Positions 31,837-39,317 of a DNA stretch of 61,960 nt are shown here, in pieces. Numbering within the stretch: the stretch's first letter is position 1; each line of letters starts with the position of its first letter. Made by a program: the position numbers and the translations under genes. The notes under the pieces were generated by a model. That model worked only from the letters and a program-made list of their open reading frames with translations. It did not search any database and was not told where the DNA came from. The stretch spans positions 1-61,960 of IMG/VR virus record IMGVR_UViG_3300020156_000031, one strand, 5' to 3'. The stretch is from a virus.

Positions 31837-32070
31837 CTACCCCTCCCCCTTCAATGCGGCTTCGGCCATGTCAGCCATGCGGTTGACAGTGGCGTTGGCT
31901 TTGGGAGTGCGCTGGGAGGCGATCTTGCGGAGGGTGAAGCCCCGGCTCATCGCCTTCGTGGACCACTCCATTCCTGTCTCTTGGCAGATGATCGCGTAGT
32001 ACTCCCATTCGTCGCGCGCTCTGAACACTTCCGGCGCGAGCCACTTGGCGATCTTGATACGGAGGGTCAT
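31837..32070 (-). CDS. Small early protein of unknown function
   Basis: Encodes 77 residues from the ATG at 32070, overlapping the stop of the GIY-YIG fusion gene. It is basic, with WLAPEVFRARDEWEYYAIICQE and KAMSRGFTLRKIASQ. No family recognised. Confidence 0.55.
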   Translation of the reverse strand: MTLRIKIAKWLAPEVFRARDEWEYYAIICQETGMEWSTKAMSRGFTLRKIASQRTPKANATVNRMADMAEAALKGEG

Positions 32071-32531
32071 TGGGCTGCCTCCGAAGAATTCGCGGCTTCG
32101 AAGATATCGGGCCGCAACTGCTGGCGAGGAATGCCGGTGAAAGCCTCGACCCGGAGTAGATGCTCGACCGGCACCTTGCGCCATTGGCTGATGTTCGACC
32201 GCGTGACGTTCAAGTGCTTCGCAAGCCGAACCTGCGAACCCCTGTTGGCCTTGATCCAGTTTGTCAGGATGTCGTTTCCACCAACGCTGAGCGTTGCCGC
32301 CCACGCCGCGACTTCACCTTCATCCCTGAACCATTCCGAGCCATTGACGCGATACGGGGAGAACTGGATGTGAATTTCCCGCTCCCGGCGATCCTCAGCA
32401 TCGAAGAACCCGACCAGCTCGACCGGGTGGGGGTTGAACGTCTTGGCGATCCTCAGTCTGGATTCCGGGTTCCGGGACCAGCCGATCTTGAGGAAGCCTT
32501 CACTTCTGAGGACGTAGATGAAACCCATCAT
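32067..32531 (-). CDS. GIY-YIG (T5orf172-like) nuclease domain fused to Cro-like HTH
   Basis: Encodes 154 residues; ATGs at 32531 and 32528 are both possible. The N-terminus MGFIYVLRSEGFLKIGWSRN followed by PESRLRIAKTFNPHP is a T5orf172/MUG113-type GIY-YIG nuclease domain, ending with REREIHIQFSPYRVNGSEWF. The C-terminal 55 residues (GSQVRLAKHLNVTRSNISQWRKVPVEHLLRVEAFTG) form a helix-turn-helix of the YdaS/Cro type. It is the second gene of the minus-strand early operon, right behind Cro. The domain pair suggests a nuclease steered to, or controlled by, operator-like DNA. Confidence 0.75.
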   Translation of the reverse strand: MMGFIYVLRSEGFLKIGWSRNPESRLRIAKTFNPHPVELVGFFDAEDRREREIHIQFSPYRVNGSEWFRDEGEVAAWAATLSVGGNDILTNWIKANRGSQVRLAKHLNVTRSNISQWRKVPVEHLLRVEAFTGIPRQQLRPDIFEAANSSEAAQ

Positions 32532-32731
32532 CCCGCTGCCTCCGTTTTGGAAGCAAGCATGGTTTCCATGTCCACGCCGGTATGCTCCCGGATCGCGACC
32601 GCCACCTTCAGGGACGGCGTTGCATATCCGAGGCGGATGCGGGCGATCATGGAACGGTCACAGCCGACCAACTCCGCGAGCTGGGCGTCCTTCATTCCGG
32701 TTTCGGTCATGTGCTGCTGAAGTGTTTTCAT
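32528..32731 (-). CDS. Cro-like transcriptional regulator
   Basis: Encodes 67 residues from the ATG at 32731. It is a small XRE-type helix-turn-helix protein: MTETGMKDAQLAELVGCDRS followed by MIARIRLGYATPS. The ATG lies about seven bases downstream of the predicted -10 box and has no ribosome binding site, so the message may be leaderless. It is divergent from the repressor and first in the early replication operon, as expected for Cro. Confidence 0.75.
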   Translation of the reverse strand: MKTLQQHMTETGMKDAQLAELVGCDRSMIARIRLGYATPSLKVAVAIREHTGVDMETMLASKTEAAG

Positions 32732-32737
32732 GCCGCC

Positions 32738-32766
32738 ATGGTGCATCACATGAACGTTCATGTCAA
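32738..32766 (-). promoter_or_regulatory. Early promoter PR (minus strand)
   Basis: On the minus strand TTGACA (32766-32761), 17 bases, then CACCAT (32743-32738). The first gene's ATG follows at 32731. The layout matches the other early promoter at 34205: the same -35 box and spacing, GTTCAT at the same place, and a common ATGCAC(C/T)AT. Confidence 0.7.
32748..32763. promoter_or_regulatory. Operator, perfect 16-base palindrome
   Basis: ACATGAACGTTCATGT reads the same on both strands. It sits between the -35 and -10 boxes of PR. Half sites recur at 32786 and at 34189 and, less exactly, 34216, so this is the likely binding site of the repressor and/or Cro. Confidence 0.7.
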
Positions 32767-32785
32767 GCACAATTCGACGCAACAT

Positions 32786-32793
32786 GTTCATGT
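32786..32793. promoter_or_regulatory. Second operator half site
   Basis: GTTCATGT, identical to one half of the main operator, centred 34 bases away. It lies between PR and the repressor start and could tune repressor self-control. Confidence 0.5.
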
Positions 32794-32835
32794 CATGGAA
32801 TGGCCCTTAGAACGGGAATGTGGGACTTCTTCGCA

Positions 32836-33162
32836 ATGCCCCCGATTAAGAAACCAAAGCCGCAACTGGGCCGCACGTTCCTTCGAGAATGGAGGGAGTA
32901 CCGCGATCTCTCACAGGAAACCGCCGCCGATCTGCTCGGCATTTCGCGCCCGAATCTGTCAAAGATCGAGAACGGGGCTGTGCCCTATTCGCAGCCAATC
33001 CTCGAGGCTGCGGCCGTCGCCTATAGGTGCGACGTGACCGATCTGCTCCGCTACGATCCGTTTAAGGTCGGAGAGGCTGTTGACCTCCTGGCCCTGCTGA
33101 ATGCCAAGACAGATGCCCAGAGGGAGCAAGCAATCCGCATTCTCAAAGCTGCACTGAGTTAA
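32836..33162 (+). CDS. CI-like repressor (XRE family)
   Basis: Encodes 108 residues from the ATG at 32836; the in-frame ATG at 32818 is an alternative. It has one HTH domain: REWREYRDLSQETAADLLGI followed by SRPNLSKIENGAVPYSQPIL. The C-terminus (KTDAQREQAIRILKAAL) is helical and may dimerise. There is no LexA-type protease domain, so induction by RecA-driven self-cleavage is not expected. It is divergent from Cro, with the operators between, the standard layout of a lysogeny switch. Confidence 0.75.
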   Translation: MPPIKKPKPQLGRTFLREWREYRDLSQETAADLLGISRPNLSKIENGAVPYSQPILEAAAVAYRCDVTDLLRYDPFKVGEAVDLLALLNAKTDAQREQAIRILKAALS

Positions 33163-33362
33163 ACGGCTCGCTTCAGCAGCACGAAATCATGTTCGATTGA
33201 AAATGCCCATGTGCCGCCATCGAGCGCGGCAAGGGCGTGAGCCAGGCTCCCGACCAGTTCTTCCACGCGCGGCACCTCTTCCTGCGCTGGAACAGCCCCG
33301 AATACCTTCGTCGACAAAAACACTGCCGGTATGCCTGCAATCAAATTCCTACGCGTGGGCAC
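33159..33362 (-). CDS. Small exported protein with Tat-type signal
   Basis: Encodes 67 residues from a GTG start with GGAGGA eight bases upstream. The N-terminus MPTRRNLIAGIPAVFLSTKV is Tat-like with twin Arg. The mature part (VPRVEELVGSLAHALAALDGGTW) resembles a family of small exported proteins in Rhizobiales phages and genomes, as I recall it. It is convergent with the repressor (four-base overlap) and has its own promoter, so it may be expressed in the lysogen. Confidence 0.6.
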   Translation of the reverse strand: MPTRRNLIAGIPAVFLSTKVFGAVPAQEEVPRVEELVGSLAHALAALDGGTWAFSIEHDFVLLKRAV

Positions 33363-33406
33363 AATGGGTATCCTCCAGACGGAATGTAAGTTGGGTGCCT
33401 GATCAA

Positions 33407-33436
33407 ATATTAACGGTCTCGTGCAGTATCGTACAA
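33407..33436 (-). promoter_or_regulatory. Promoter for the Tat-signal gene
   Basis: On the minus strand TTGTAC (33436-33431), 18 bases, TAATAT (33412-33407), in AT-rich DNA about 45 bases before the GTG start at 33362. Confidence 0.5.
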
Positions 33437-33455
33437 TTCATAAGATCTTGGGATA

Positions 33456-33464
33456 TGTGGATAA
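33456..33464. promoter_or_regulatory. DnaA box in AT-rich segment
   Basis: TGTGGATAA is the exact complement of the DnaA box TTATCCACA. It lies in the most AT-rich part of the window (about 33400-33540). One box alone is not an origin, but the phage also encodes a DnaA-domain-IV-like protein. Confidence 0.45.
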
Positions 33465-34115
33465 CTTATTGGTGAGGTTGGCAAAATCAATTTTCACAAA
33501 GTTGTCATAGGGATTTTCTTCTTGGCAGGGTTAACGATTGAGGATCGTGCGGCGGAAAATCGCGGCTTCTTTGTGACGTGATGTGCCGTTTCAGTCAGGT
33601 GAACGACGAGGCAATATCCTGTCATTAAGATGGTCCTGTGAAGACCACCAGTCCATGCCGCGATCCTCCGCGACCAAGCATCCATGAAGTCGAATTGAAC
33701 CAGCAGGTAGTTTTGTTTTCCCGGACCCTACCGGGCTCTGTTGGCATCCTCCCGCCGGTCAAGCGGTGCAAACGGTACGCGCCAATTCTACAATCTTGCC
33801 CGAAGGCGGTCTTCACATGGTGTCCTGCTGTTATCCGGCAGCTTGCAAAGCTGTGTTCCCGGCGGGCCATCAACCCCGTCTGACTTCGCTCGGTGAGCCT
33901 GGCGCCGATACCGCGTCCGTTTCATGTACCGGATGATCGGCGGGCGCGGATGAAACCTCTAAAGACCGCTGCCTTTGCGCTTCCGAACGCTTCATCTTGG
34001 CGGGAACCTCCGAGCAGACCCAAGATATCGCGTTTTTCTGCGCCTGCAGGCAGCCATTCCGATTGCAAAACCTTACCAGTTTTGATAGACACTCGGTCGA
34101 AGCAATAGCGCCTGC
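33465..34115. other. Stretch without a supported gene
   Basis: About 650 bases. Several short open frames exist on both strands, but none has a ribosome binding site, coding-like codon choice or a recognised domain. A 9-base inverted pair GTGAAGACC/GGTCTTCAC spans 33638-33816. The stretch ends in a plus-strand terminator, so a non-coding plus-strand RNA may be made here. Confidence 0.4.
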
Positions 34116-34152
34116 AGCGCCGGTCGGATCATCCCGCCGGCGCTTTTCTTTT
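34116..34152 (+). terminator. Rho-independent terminator with no gene before it
   Basis: AGCGCCGG pairs with CCGGCGCT around a 13-base loop, followed by TTTCTTTT. The nearest upstream plus-strand gene is the repressor, ending almost 1 kb earlier. Confidence 0.7.
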
Positions 34153-34182
34153 GGCACAAGATTTTTCCCCCGTCAAAAAAAT

Positions 34183-34233
34183 TTCATCACATGAACATTA
34201 GATGTTGACAGACTTGTTCATCACATGCACTAT
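34183..34233 (+). promoter_or_regulatory. Early promoter PL with operators
   Basis: TTGACA at 34205-34210, 17 bases, CACTAT at 34228-34233. The direct repeat TTCATCACATG occurs at 34183 and 34217. ACATGAAC (34189-34196) equals an operator half site, and GTTCATCA (34216-34223) is close to one. This promoter drives the plus-strand early operon and appears to be under the same repressor as PR. Confidence 0.65.
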
Positions 34234-34296
34234 TCTCCCCATCAGCAGCACCGGCCTCGGTCGAAGTTCTCGCGCTGACAAACGGGGATCAGAGAC

Positions 34297-34692
34297 ATGG
34301 ATACCTTGGAACACCACCTCGATTTCGAGGAACTGAACATCAACGTCTGCGGCAAGTCCGCGCCGGGCATGATGCTCTACGGCACGGCAACGCTCACTGG
34401 CGACGAGGACGGCTTTTCGGTGGTCGCGGTTCGCCTGGATGGAGGCGCGTGGCTCCGGGCTCGTGGCAACGGTGCCGGCGGTTTTCCCGCTGCCTTCGAG
34501 GATGAGCTTTTCAAGCGCATCGCTGCCGTGATCGAAAACCCCAAGACGGCGATTGGCAAGTATGCCGAGGGCGAATGGGCCGATGTCGTCGAGGCCGCGA
34601 AGGCCGGCGATCCCGACCGCGCCTATGACGAGCGCCGCGATCATGCCGCCACCGAACGGGCCGATCGGGAACGGGAGGCGGAACATGCGTGA
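34297..34692 (+). CDS. First gene of the plus-strand early operon, unknown function
   Basis: Encodes 131 residues. The first 75 residues are beta-rich (TATLTGDEDGFSVVAVRLDG) and the last 45 highly charged and helical (DEEDRAYDERRDHAAT-type, ending ERADREREAEHA). It overlaps the next gene by eight bases. First genes under PL in other temperate phages often encode antirepressor or host-takeover proteins. I recognise no family here. Confidence 0.65.
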   Translation: MDTLEHHLDFEELNINVCGKSAPGMMLYGTATLTGDEDGFSVVAVRLDGGAWLRARGNGAGGFPAAFEDELFKRIAAVIENPKTAIGKYAEGEWADVVEAAKAGDPDRAYDERRDHAATERADREREAEHA

Positions 34693-34864
34693 CGCCAAGA
34701 AACCCTTCACCATCACCGTTCGGCTGACCGAAGAACAGCGCGCCCGCTTGGACCGCGCCGCCAAATTGGGTCCGTACAGCATCACCCTCACCGACATCAT
34801 CAATCGAGGCATCGAACTCGCCGCCGCCGAGCTTGAGCGGATGGCAGAAAGGGCAGGTGCATAA
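34685..34864 (+). CDS. Ribbon-helix-helix-like small protein
   Basis: Encodes 59 residues. The N-terminal strand KPFTITVRLTEEQRARLDRA, followed by two helices (SITLTDIINRGIELAAAEL), is the layout of an RHH DNA-binding protein such as Arc or CopG. It is short but complete for that fold. It lies second in the PL operon and may regulate it. Confidence 0.65.
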   Translation: MRDAKKPFTITVRLTEEQRARLDRAAKLGPYSITLTDIINRGIELAAAELERMAERAGA

Positions 34865-35115
34865 TGCTTAGGCGCCCCCTCTCCACCTATGCCGGCGGCT
34901 CGCCACGGGCCATTTCAGACGGCTCCAGTGCCCAGGTGTTTTATTTCGTCGATGACGCAACCCACGACATCGCAACGCTGGCGGCAGCCCTCCAGGAATG
35001 CGCCGATTACTTCGAGAACCGCGCGGACGCCGACTGCGATCAGGACGGATTCATTCCGAACAAGGAAATGCAGATGCTTGACGTGTGCAAGCGCGCGCTC
35101 GGGGAGGCGAAATGA
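34864..35115 (+). CDS. Small early protein of unknown function
   Basis: Encodes 83 residues; the start overlaps the previous stop. It has an acidic helix (DIATLAAALQECADYFENRADADCDQDGF). It is coupled to the next gene. No family recognised. Confidence 0.6.
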   Translation: MLRRPLSTYAGGSPRAISDGSSAQVFYFVDDATHDIATLAAALQECADYFENRADADCDQDGFIPNKEMQMLDVCKRALGEAK

Positions 35116-35354
35116 TGGATTGCACCCGCCATGCCTTTGACGGCTGCGCCGGCGACGGTGGACCGACCTGCCGGGATTGTCCCGCAACGATCTACATCCC
35201 AGCGTCCGAGACCCCGATGGGCCGTCACATCCTCAAGCAAAGCCTCTGGCGGCTTTACGCAGTCCTGGCCGTGGCTTGCCTCGCCTTCATCTTCGCCGCC
35301 GCACACGGGCTTACTCGCGCCGAGAGCGCCTATCAATCTTCAGAAAGGGTTTAG
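35112..35354 (+). CDS. Small cysteine-rich membrane protein
   Basis: Encodes 80 residues (an ATG follows immediately at 35115 as well). The N-terminal half has six Cys in the pattern C-x7-C then C-x2-C (DCTRHAFDGCAGDG and TCRDC), possibly metal binding. The second half is one membrane segment (LYAVLAVACLAFIFAAAHG). No family recognised. Confidence 0.6.
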   Translation: MMDCTRHAFDGCAGDGGPTCRDCPATIYIPASETPMGRHILKQSLWRLYAVLAVACLAFIFAAAHGLTRAESAYQSSERV

Positions 35355-35356
35355 TC

Positions 35357-36424
35357 ATGAACGCCATCAATGCAGGCATCGTCGCGCAAGTATCGATCAT
35401 CGAGCCGTGGACATGGTATTTCGGCGCGCTGAAGACCCCGGAAGCCATCGGCTCTGACCGTCTCCCCATCCATCCCGGCGAATACCAGCTCGGCTATTAT
35501 CGCGTCCGCCGCAAGGACGGCAACTGGGAGCCTGTCGGCATCTACCCGGACGACGAGCAGGACGGCAAGGTCGTGGCCTTCCGCGGCGATCGTCAGATTG
35601 ACGACATCCCCGAACTGTTCGTGTGGGCTTGCAGGAACCCCGTTACCCACGACGCCTACGTGAAGGCTCTCAACGGCGGCGGATGGGATGACGAGCCGGC
35701 GACCGCGCCGGGCATCGGCGACAATTCCGGCGAGGCTGACCCGTTCGACGCGCTGCGCATCGAATACCTGGGCGAGAAGGAACTGGCCGAGGAATACATG
35801 CGCCAGCCGGTTACGACCCAGGCGCAGGCCGACAAGGCGGCGATCTGGGCAAAGCGGCTCACCGCCATCAAGACCAAGGCCGAAGCGCTCCACAAGGTGG
35901 AGAAGCAGCCTCACCTCGACGCCGGCCGCGCCGTGGATGAGAAGTGGCGGGAACTCAAGACCGAGCCGGACGATCTCGCCAAGAAGCTCAAGGCGCACAT
36001 CAAGCCGTTCTTGCAGGAGCAAATCAGGCAGGAGGAGGAGCGCCAGCGGAAGGCCAGGGAGGAAGCCGAGGCCGCGCGCCGTGCAGCGCAGGAAGCCGCC
36101 AGGAAGGCCGCTGCGAGCGGCCAGCAGTCGGAGCAGGATCGCGTAGCAGCACAGGCCGAAGCCGAGCGGCAGGCCAACCTTGCCCGCCAGGCAGAGCAGG
36201 AAGCCGAAGCCCGGAAGGTCAATGCCGGCCGCACCGGCGCCCGCGTATCCATGCGTATCGAGAAGGTCGGCGTTGTCACCGACTACGCGAAAGCGGCGGC
36301 GGCTCTCGTCGCGATGAAGCACAAGGACATCATCGAGATCATCGATAAGCTGGCGCAGCGCGCGGCTAAGGCCGGAATGCCATTCGACGGCATGGAAATT
36401 CGGGAAGAGGAGCGCGTGGTCTGA
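35357..36424 (+). CDS. Large coiled-coil early protein
   Basis: Encodes 355 residues. The first 120 residues are a globular domain with GEYQLGYYRVRRKDGNWEPV. After LGEKELAEEYMRQPVTT comes a long charged coiled coil (about residues 215-290, rich in Glu, Arg, Lys, Ala and Gln) and a short C-terminal domain with SMRIEKVGVVTDYAKAAAAL. The gene directly precedes, and overlaps, the Bet recombinase gene. In many phages a protein of this layout (often annotated as unknown) sits in front of RecT/Bet, so a role in recombination is likely. Confidence 0.65.
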   Translation: MNAINAGIVAQVSIIEPWTWYFGALKTPEAIGSDRLPIHPGEYQLGYYRVRRKDGNWEPVGIYPDDEQDGKVVAFRGDRQIDDIPELFVWACRNPVTHDAYVKALNGGGWDDEPATAPGIGDNSGEADPFDALRIEYLGEKELAEEYMRQPVTTQAQADKAAIWAKRLTAIKTKAEALHKVEKQPHLDAGRAVDEKWRELKTEPDDLAKKLKAHIKPFLQEQIRQEEERQRKAREEAEAARRAAQEAARKAAASGQQSEQDRVAAQAEAERQANLARQAEQEAEARKVNAGRTGARVSMRIEKVGVVTDYAKAAAALVAMKHKDIIEIIDKLAQRAAKAGMPFDGMEIREEERVV

Positions 36425-37317
36425 TGAACGCTATCACCAAGACCGAGGCCGCCCGTCCGTCCCTGATCGACTCCATGGCGGCGCAACGGAACATGGATCC
36501 GGCCCAATTCGCGAAGACCGTCCGCGCCACGGTCATGCCCGCGCAGCACACGAACGAGCAGTTCGCCGCACTGATGCTGGTGGCGGACAAGTACGACCTG
36601 GACCCGATCCTGAAGGAAATCTATGCCTTCCCGGCGAAGGGCGGCGGCATCGTGCCGATTGTCTCGATCGACGGATGGGTAAACCTGATCAACTCTCACC
36701 CGCAATATGACGGGGTGGAGTTCGATTTCGAGCATGGCGACGACGGCGTTCTCGTCTCCTGCACCTGCCGCATGTACCGCAAGGACCGGAGCCGCCCGGT
36801 GACCGTCACCGAATACCTCTCCGAGTGCATTCGGAACACCGAACCCTGGAAGATGAAGCACCGGATGCTTCGTCACAAGACGATGATCCAGGCGGCGCGC
36901 TATGCGTTCGGCTTCGCCGGCATCTATGACGAGGACGAGGGCGCCAAGATCGCCGAGATGCGCGAGATCAATCCGGTAGATCGCAAGCCGCCGGCGCCTC
37001 CGAAGCCGCCCGAAGCCGAGCACAAGCCCGCGCCGGCAACCATCGATCACGTCGCCGACAGCATCGACGCCGACTCGGAGGACGAGCCGACCGCCGAAGA
37101 CATGGCGGAAGATCAGGCCGAGGTCATCGACGATACGACGTTCTTCGAACAACTCGAGGAAGCGCTCGCCGTCGCCGGCGATCTGGAAACGCTGGAGGAA
37201 GTCTGGACCGAGTTCGATCCCATGGCACGTTTCGACGGACAGAAGGGCGGCGAGATCAACCAGGGCATCGCGATGGCGATCCGCAAGCGCGCTGAAAAGC
37301 GCATCGGCGGTGCATGA
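36424..37317 (+). CDS. bet: Phage recombination protein Bet (RecT/Red-beta family)
   Basis: Encodes 297 residues. The Bet family signature is complete: MLVADKYDLDPILKEIYAFP, then GGGIVPIVSIDGWVNLINSH, HPQYDGVEFDFE, and WKMKHRMLRHKTMIQAARYAFGFAGIYDEDE. The C-terminal 120 residues are an acidic Pro/Glu linker and a helical tail that may bind single-stranded-DNA-binding protein. The protein anneals complementary single strands and drives strand invasion in phage recombination. A matching exonuclease is not obvious nearby; the DUF1367-like neighbour does not look like one. Confidence 0.85.
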   Translation: MNAITKTEAARPSLIDSMAAQRNMDPAQFAKTVRATVMPAQHTNEQFAALMLVADKYDLDPILKEIYAFPAKGGGIVPIVSIDGWVNLINSHPQYDGVEFDFEHGDDGVLVSCTCRMYRKDRSRPVTVTEYLSECIRNTEPWKMKHRMLRHKTMIQAARYAFGFAGIYDEDEGAKIAEMREINPVDRKPPAPPKPPEAEHKPAPATIDHVADSIDADSEDEPTAEDMAEDQAEVIDDTTFFEQLEEALAVAGDLETLEEVWTEFDPMARFDGQKGGEINQGIAMAIRKRAEKRIGGA

Positions 37318-38270
37318 TGACCAAGCACGAGATGCCGCCTTTCAACATGATCATCGAGAGCGGCCGGATGGTCCCGGCAACGCCTTACGACGCCGAGCGG
37401 CTGGACAGCTTCCGCCGTGGCACCAAGGTCAAGGTCCGCTTTACCGAGGAAAAGGACCGCGTCCTGGTGCGCAAATGGTTCGCCATCATCGGTCTGGTCG
37501 TCAAGACGTGCGCCACGCCGTGGAAAAACAAGGACGAGGCGCATGAGGCGATCAAGCTCGCCCTCGGCATCGTGAACCTTTCCAAGACGGTCGGCGGCGA
37601 TTTCATGGCCTATCCGAAAAGCCTGGCCGAACTCGAAGACCCGGAACTGCAGGATGCCCTTCGGGACATGACCGAACTCCTGTCGAGGATGACCGGCGTG
37701 GATGTGGAAACGCTGAACAAGGAAACGGCGCACATCGTCGCCGATCCCGAAGAGCCGCACGATCCCGAAACGGGCGAGGTAATCGAAAACGAAGCTTCCG
37801 GCGAGGTCTCCCCTGCCTCGCCGGCTGATGACGACGCATCCGGTCCCGCCGACCGTGATGACCGCACGTCGTCGAATGGTGAGCCGGTCGGGGAGGTCAC
37901 CCCCGTTGCCAATGATCCGGCCGGCTCGCCTGTTACCGATGATCAGCCAGCGTTGTTCGATCCCGATTTTCACTTCGTCGGCGACGAGATCAAGTTTCTC
38001 GTTGAGTTTGCGCAGAAGGCAATCCGCCTTGCCGCCGACCAGACGCAGGACGAGGCGTATCGGCGCTCGCAGCTGCGCACGATGTACGAGGCCTACCGCG
38101 ACAGCGAGGATGTCCGGTTTTCGGCTGATGCCTTGAAGGCACTCAAGGCCATGACGGTTCCGATCGCCAAAATCCTCGATCACAAAGACCCGGCTATCGC
38201 CCGCGATTTCATCGCCCGCGACATCCTCGGCTGCCGCCCGGATGAACTGGAGGGCCGGCGCCATGGCTGA
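37314..38270 (+). CDS. DUF1367-like recombination-operon protein
   Basis: Encodes 318 residues; the gene begins with overlapping ATG ATG. The N-terminal 130 residues (MIIESGRMVPATPYDAERLDSF, GTKVKVRFTEEKDRVLVRKWFAII, LALGIVNLSKTVGGDFMAYPKSLAEL) are close to DUF1367, a family seen in phage recombination clusters. After an acidic linker, the last 100 residues form a helical domain (LVEFAQKAIRLAADQTQDE and IAKILDHKDPAIARDFIARDIL). It overlaps the Bet gene by four bases. Its biochemical role is unknown. Confidence 0.65.
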   Translation: MMTKHEMPPFNMIIESGRMVPATPYDAERLDSFRRGTKVKVRFTEEKDRVLVRKWFAIIGLVVKTCATPWKNKDEAHEAIKLALGIVNLSKTVGGDFMAYPKSLAELEDPELQDALRDMTELLSRMTGVDVETLNKETAHIVADPEEPHDPETGEVIENEASGEVSPASPADDDASGPADRDDRTSSNGEPVGEVTPVANDPAGSPVTDDQPALFDPDFHFVGDEIKFLVEFAQKAIRLAADQTQDEAYRRSQLRTMYEAYRDSEDVRFSADALKALKAMTVPIAKILDHKDPAIARDFIARDILGCRPDELEGRRHG

Positions 38271-39114
38271 CGAAACCCTCATTTCATGGGCCGACCACAC
38301 CCATAATCATTGGATCGGATGCGCCCGCGTTTCGCCGGCGTGCGACGGCTGCTACGCCGCTCACCTGATGGAAACCCGCATGGGCCGCGTACAGTGGGGC
38401 GGACCCGGCAAAGGGCAAGGCACGCGGTCTTTCACAAGCGTGAGCAACCGTCGTAAGCCTCTCACATGGGACAGGAAGGCAGCGAAGGCAGGCACCCGCC
38501 CGTTTGTGTTCTGCTCCTCGCTTGCCGACGTGTTCGACAATCAAGTCCCGACCGAATGGCGCGCCGATCTGTTCGACCTGATCCGCAAAACGCCGAACCT
38601 GATCTGGTTGCTACTGACCAAGAGGCCGCAGTTGATCGTCAAGTTGTCCGAGGCCGCCGGCGGGTTGCCGGCTAATGCCGCGATAGGAACGACAGTCGAG
38701 GATCAAGATCGCTTCGACATCAACGTGCCGGCTCTGAGGAAAGCAAAGCGCCTCACGTTCCCGGCATTTACCTTCCTGTCGTGCGAACCCCTTTTGGGGC
38801 CGCTGATCGGCTCTTTCCATGAGATTGATTGGGTCATCACCGGCGGCGAAACCGACCAGGGCCAGCACAAGGCGAGACCGACCAATCCTCAGTGGTTCCG
38901 CGACATCCGCGACCAGTGCGCCGCCGCTGGCATCCCCTATCACCACAAGCAGAATGGCGAGTGGGTTTCAGTTTCTGAAGTCGCCGGGGATGGCCCGCAC
39001 TTCCGGTTTCCAGACGGTCGCACGGTGCGCCGCATCGGGAAGCACCGGACGGGCCGCACAATCGACGGCGCGACCCACGATGCCTTCCCCGCGATCAGGA
39101 GGGCAGCAGTATGA
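38263..39114 (+). CDS. DUF5131 (Gp37/Gp68) family protein
   Basis: Encodes 283 residues from the ATG at 38263. The family pattern is clear: ISWADHTHNHWIGCARVSPA followed by CDGCYA, the three-Cys CxxxxxxCxxCY arrangement thought to bind an iron-sulfur cluster, then PFVFCSSLADVFD, LIWLLLTKRPQ, NAAIGTTVEDQ, RFLSCEPLLGP-type and WVITGGETDQG. The fold is related to radical SAM enzymes. It is common in phages and plasmids and may act on nucleic acid. Its substrate is unknown. Confidence 0.8.
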   Translation: MADETLISWADHTHNHWIGCARVSPACDGCYAAHLMETRMGRVQWGGPGKGQGTRSFTSVSNRRKPLTWDRKAAKAGTRPFVFCSSLADVFDNQVPTEWRADLFDLIRKTPNLIWLLLTKRPQLIVKLSEAAGGLPANAAIGTTVEDQDRFDINVPALRKAKRLTFPAFTFLSCEPLLGPLIGSFHEIDWVITGGETDQGQHKARPTNPQWFRDIRDQCAAAGIPYHHKQNGEWVSVSEVAGDGPHFRFPDGRTVRRIGKHRTGRTIDGATHDAFPAIRRAAV

Positions 39115-39317
39115 CTCCCCGCACGATCCGCGTCCGCAAGCCAGCCGATCCTTTCGCCTCTGAAATCGCCGCCAGGCTTCGCGCCAAGCGCGACGGTGTT
39201 CCATACCGCCCGACGCCGAAACGCTCGCTGACGGCCAAATCTGACGGCCCAGCGCCGATCATGATTGTTGCCGAGCGGCGGGGATGGCTGGCGGCTGAGC
39301 AGGGAGGGCGGTTCTGA
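39111..39317 (+). CDS. Small basic protein of unknown function
   Basis: Encodes 68 residues, rich in Arg, Lys and Pro, with ADPFASEIAARLRAKRDGVPY. It overlaps both neighbours by a few bases. No family recognised. It could be a DNA-binding accessory to the HNH gene that follows. Confidence 0.55.
   Translation: MTPRTIRVRKPADPFASEIAARLRAKRDGVPYRPTPKRSLTAKSDGPAPIMIVAERRGWLAAEQGGRF

Noticed and set aside
33870-34157. Minus-strand 95-codon and other short open frames in 33.5-34.15 kb as genes
   Set aside because: No ribosome binding sites, unlike-coding composition, and the 95-codon frame begins inside the plus-strand terminator.
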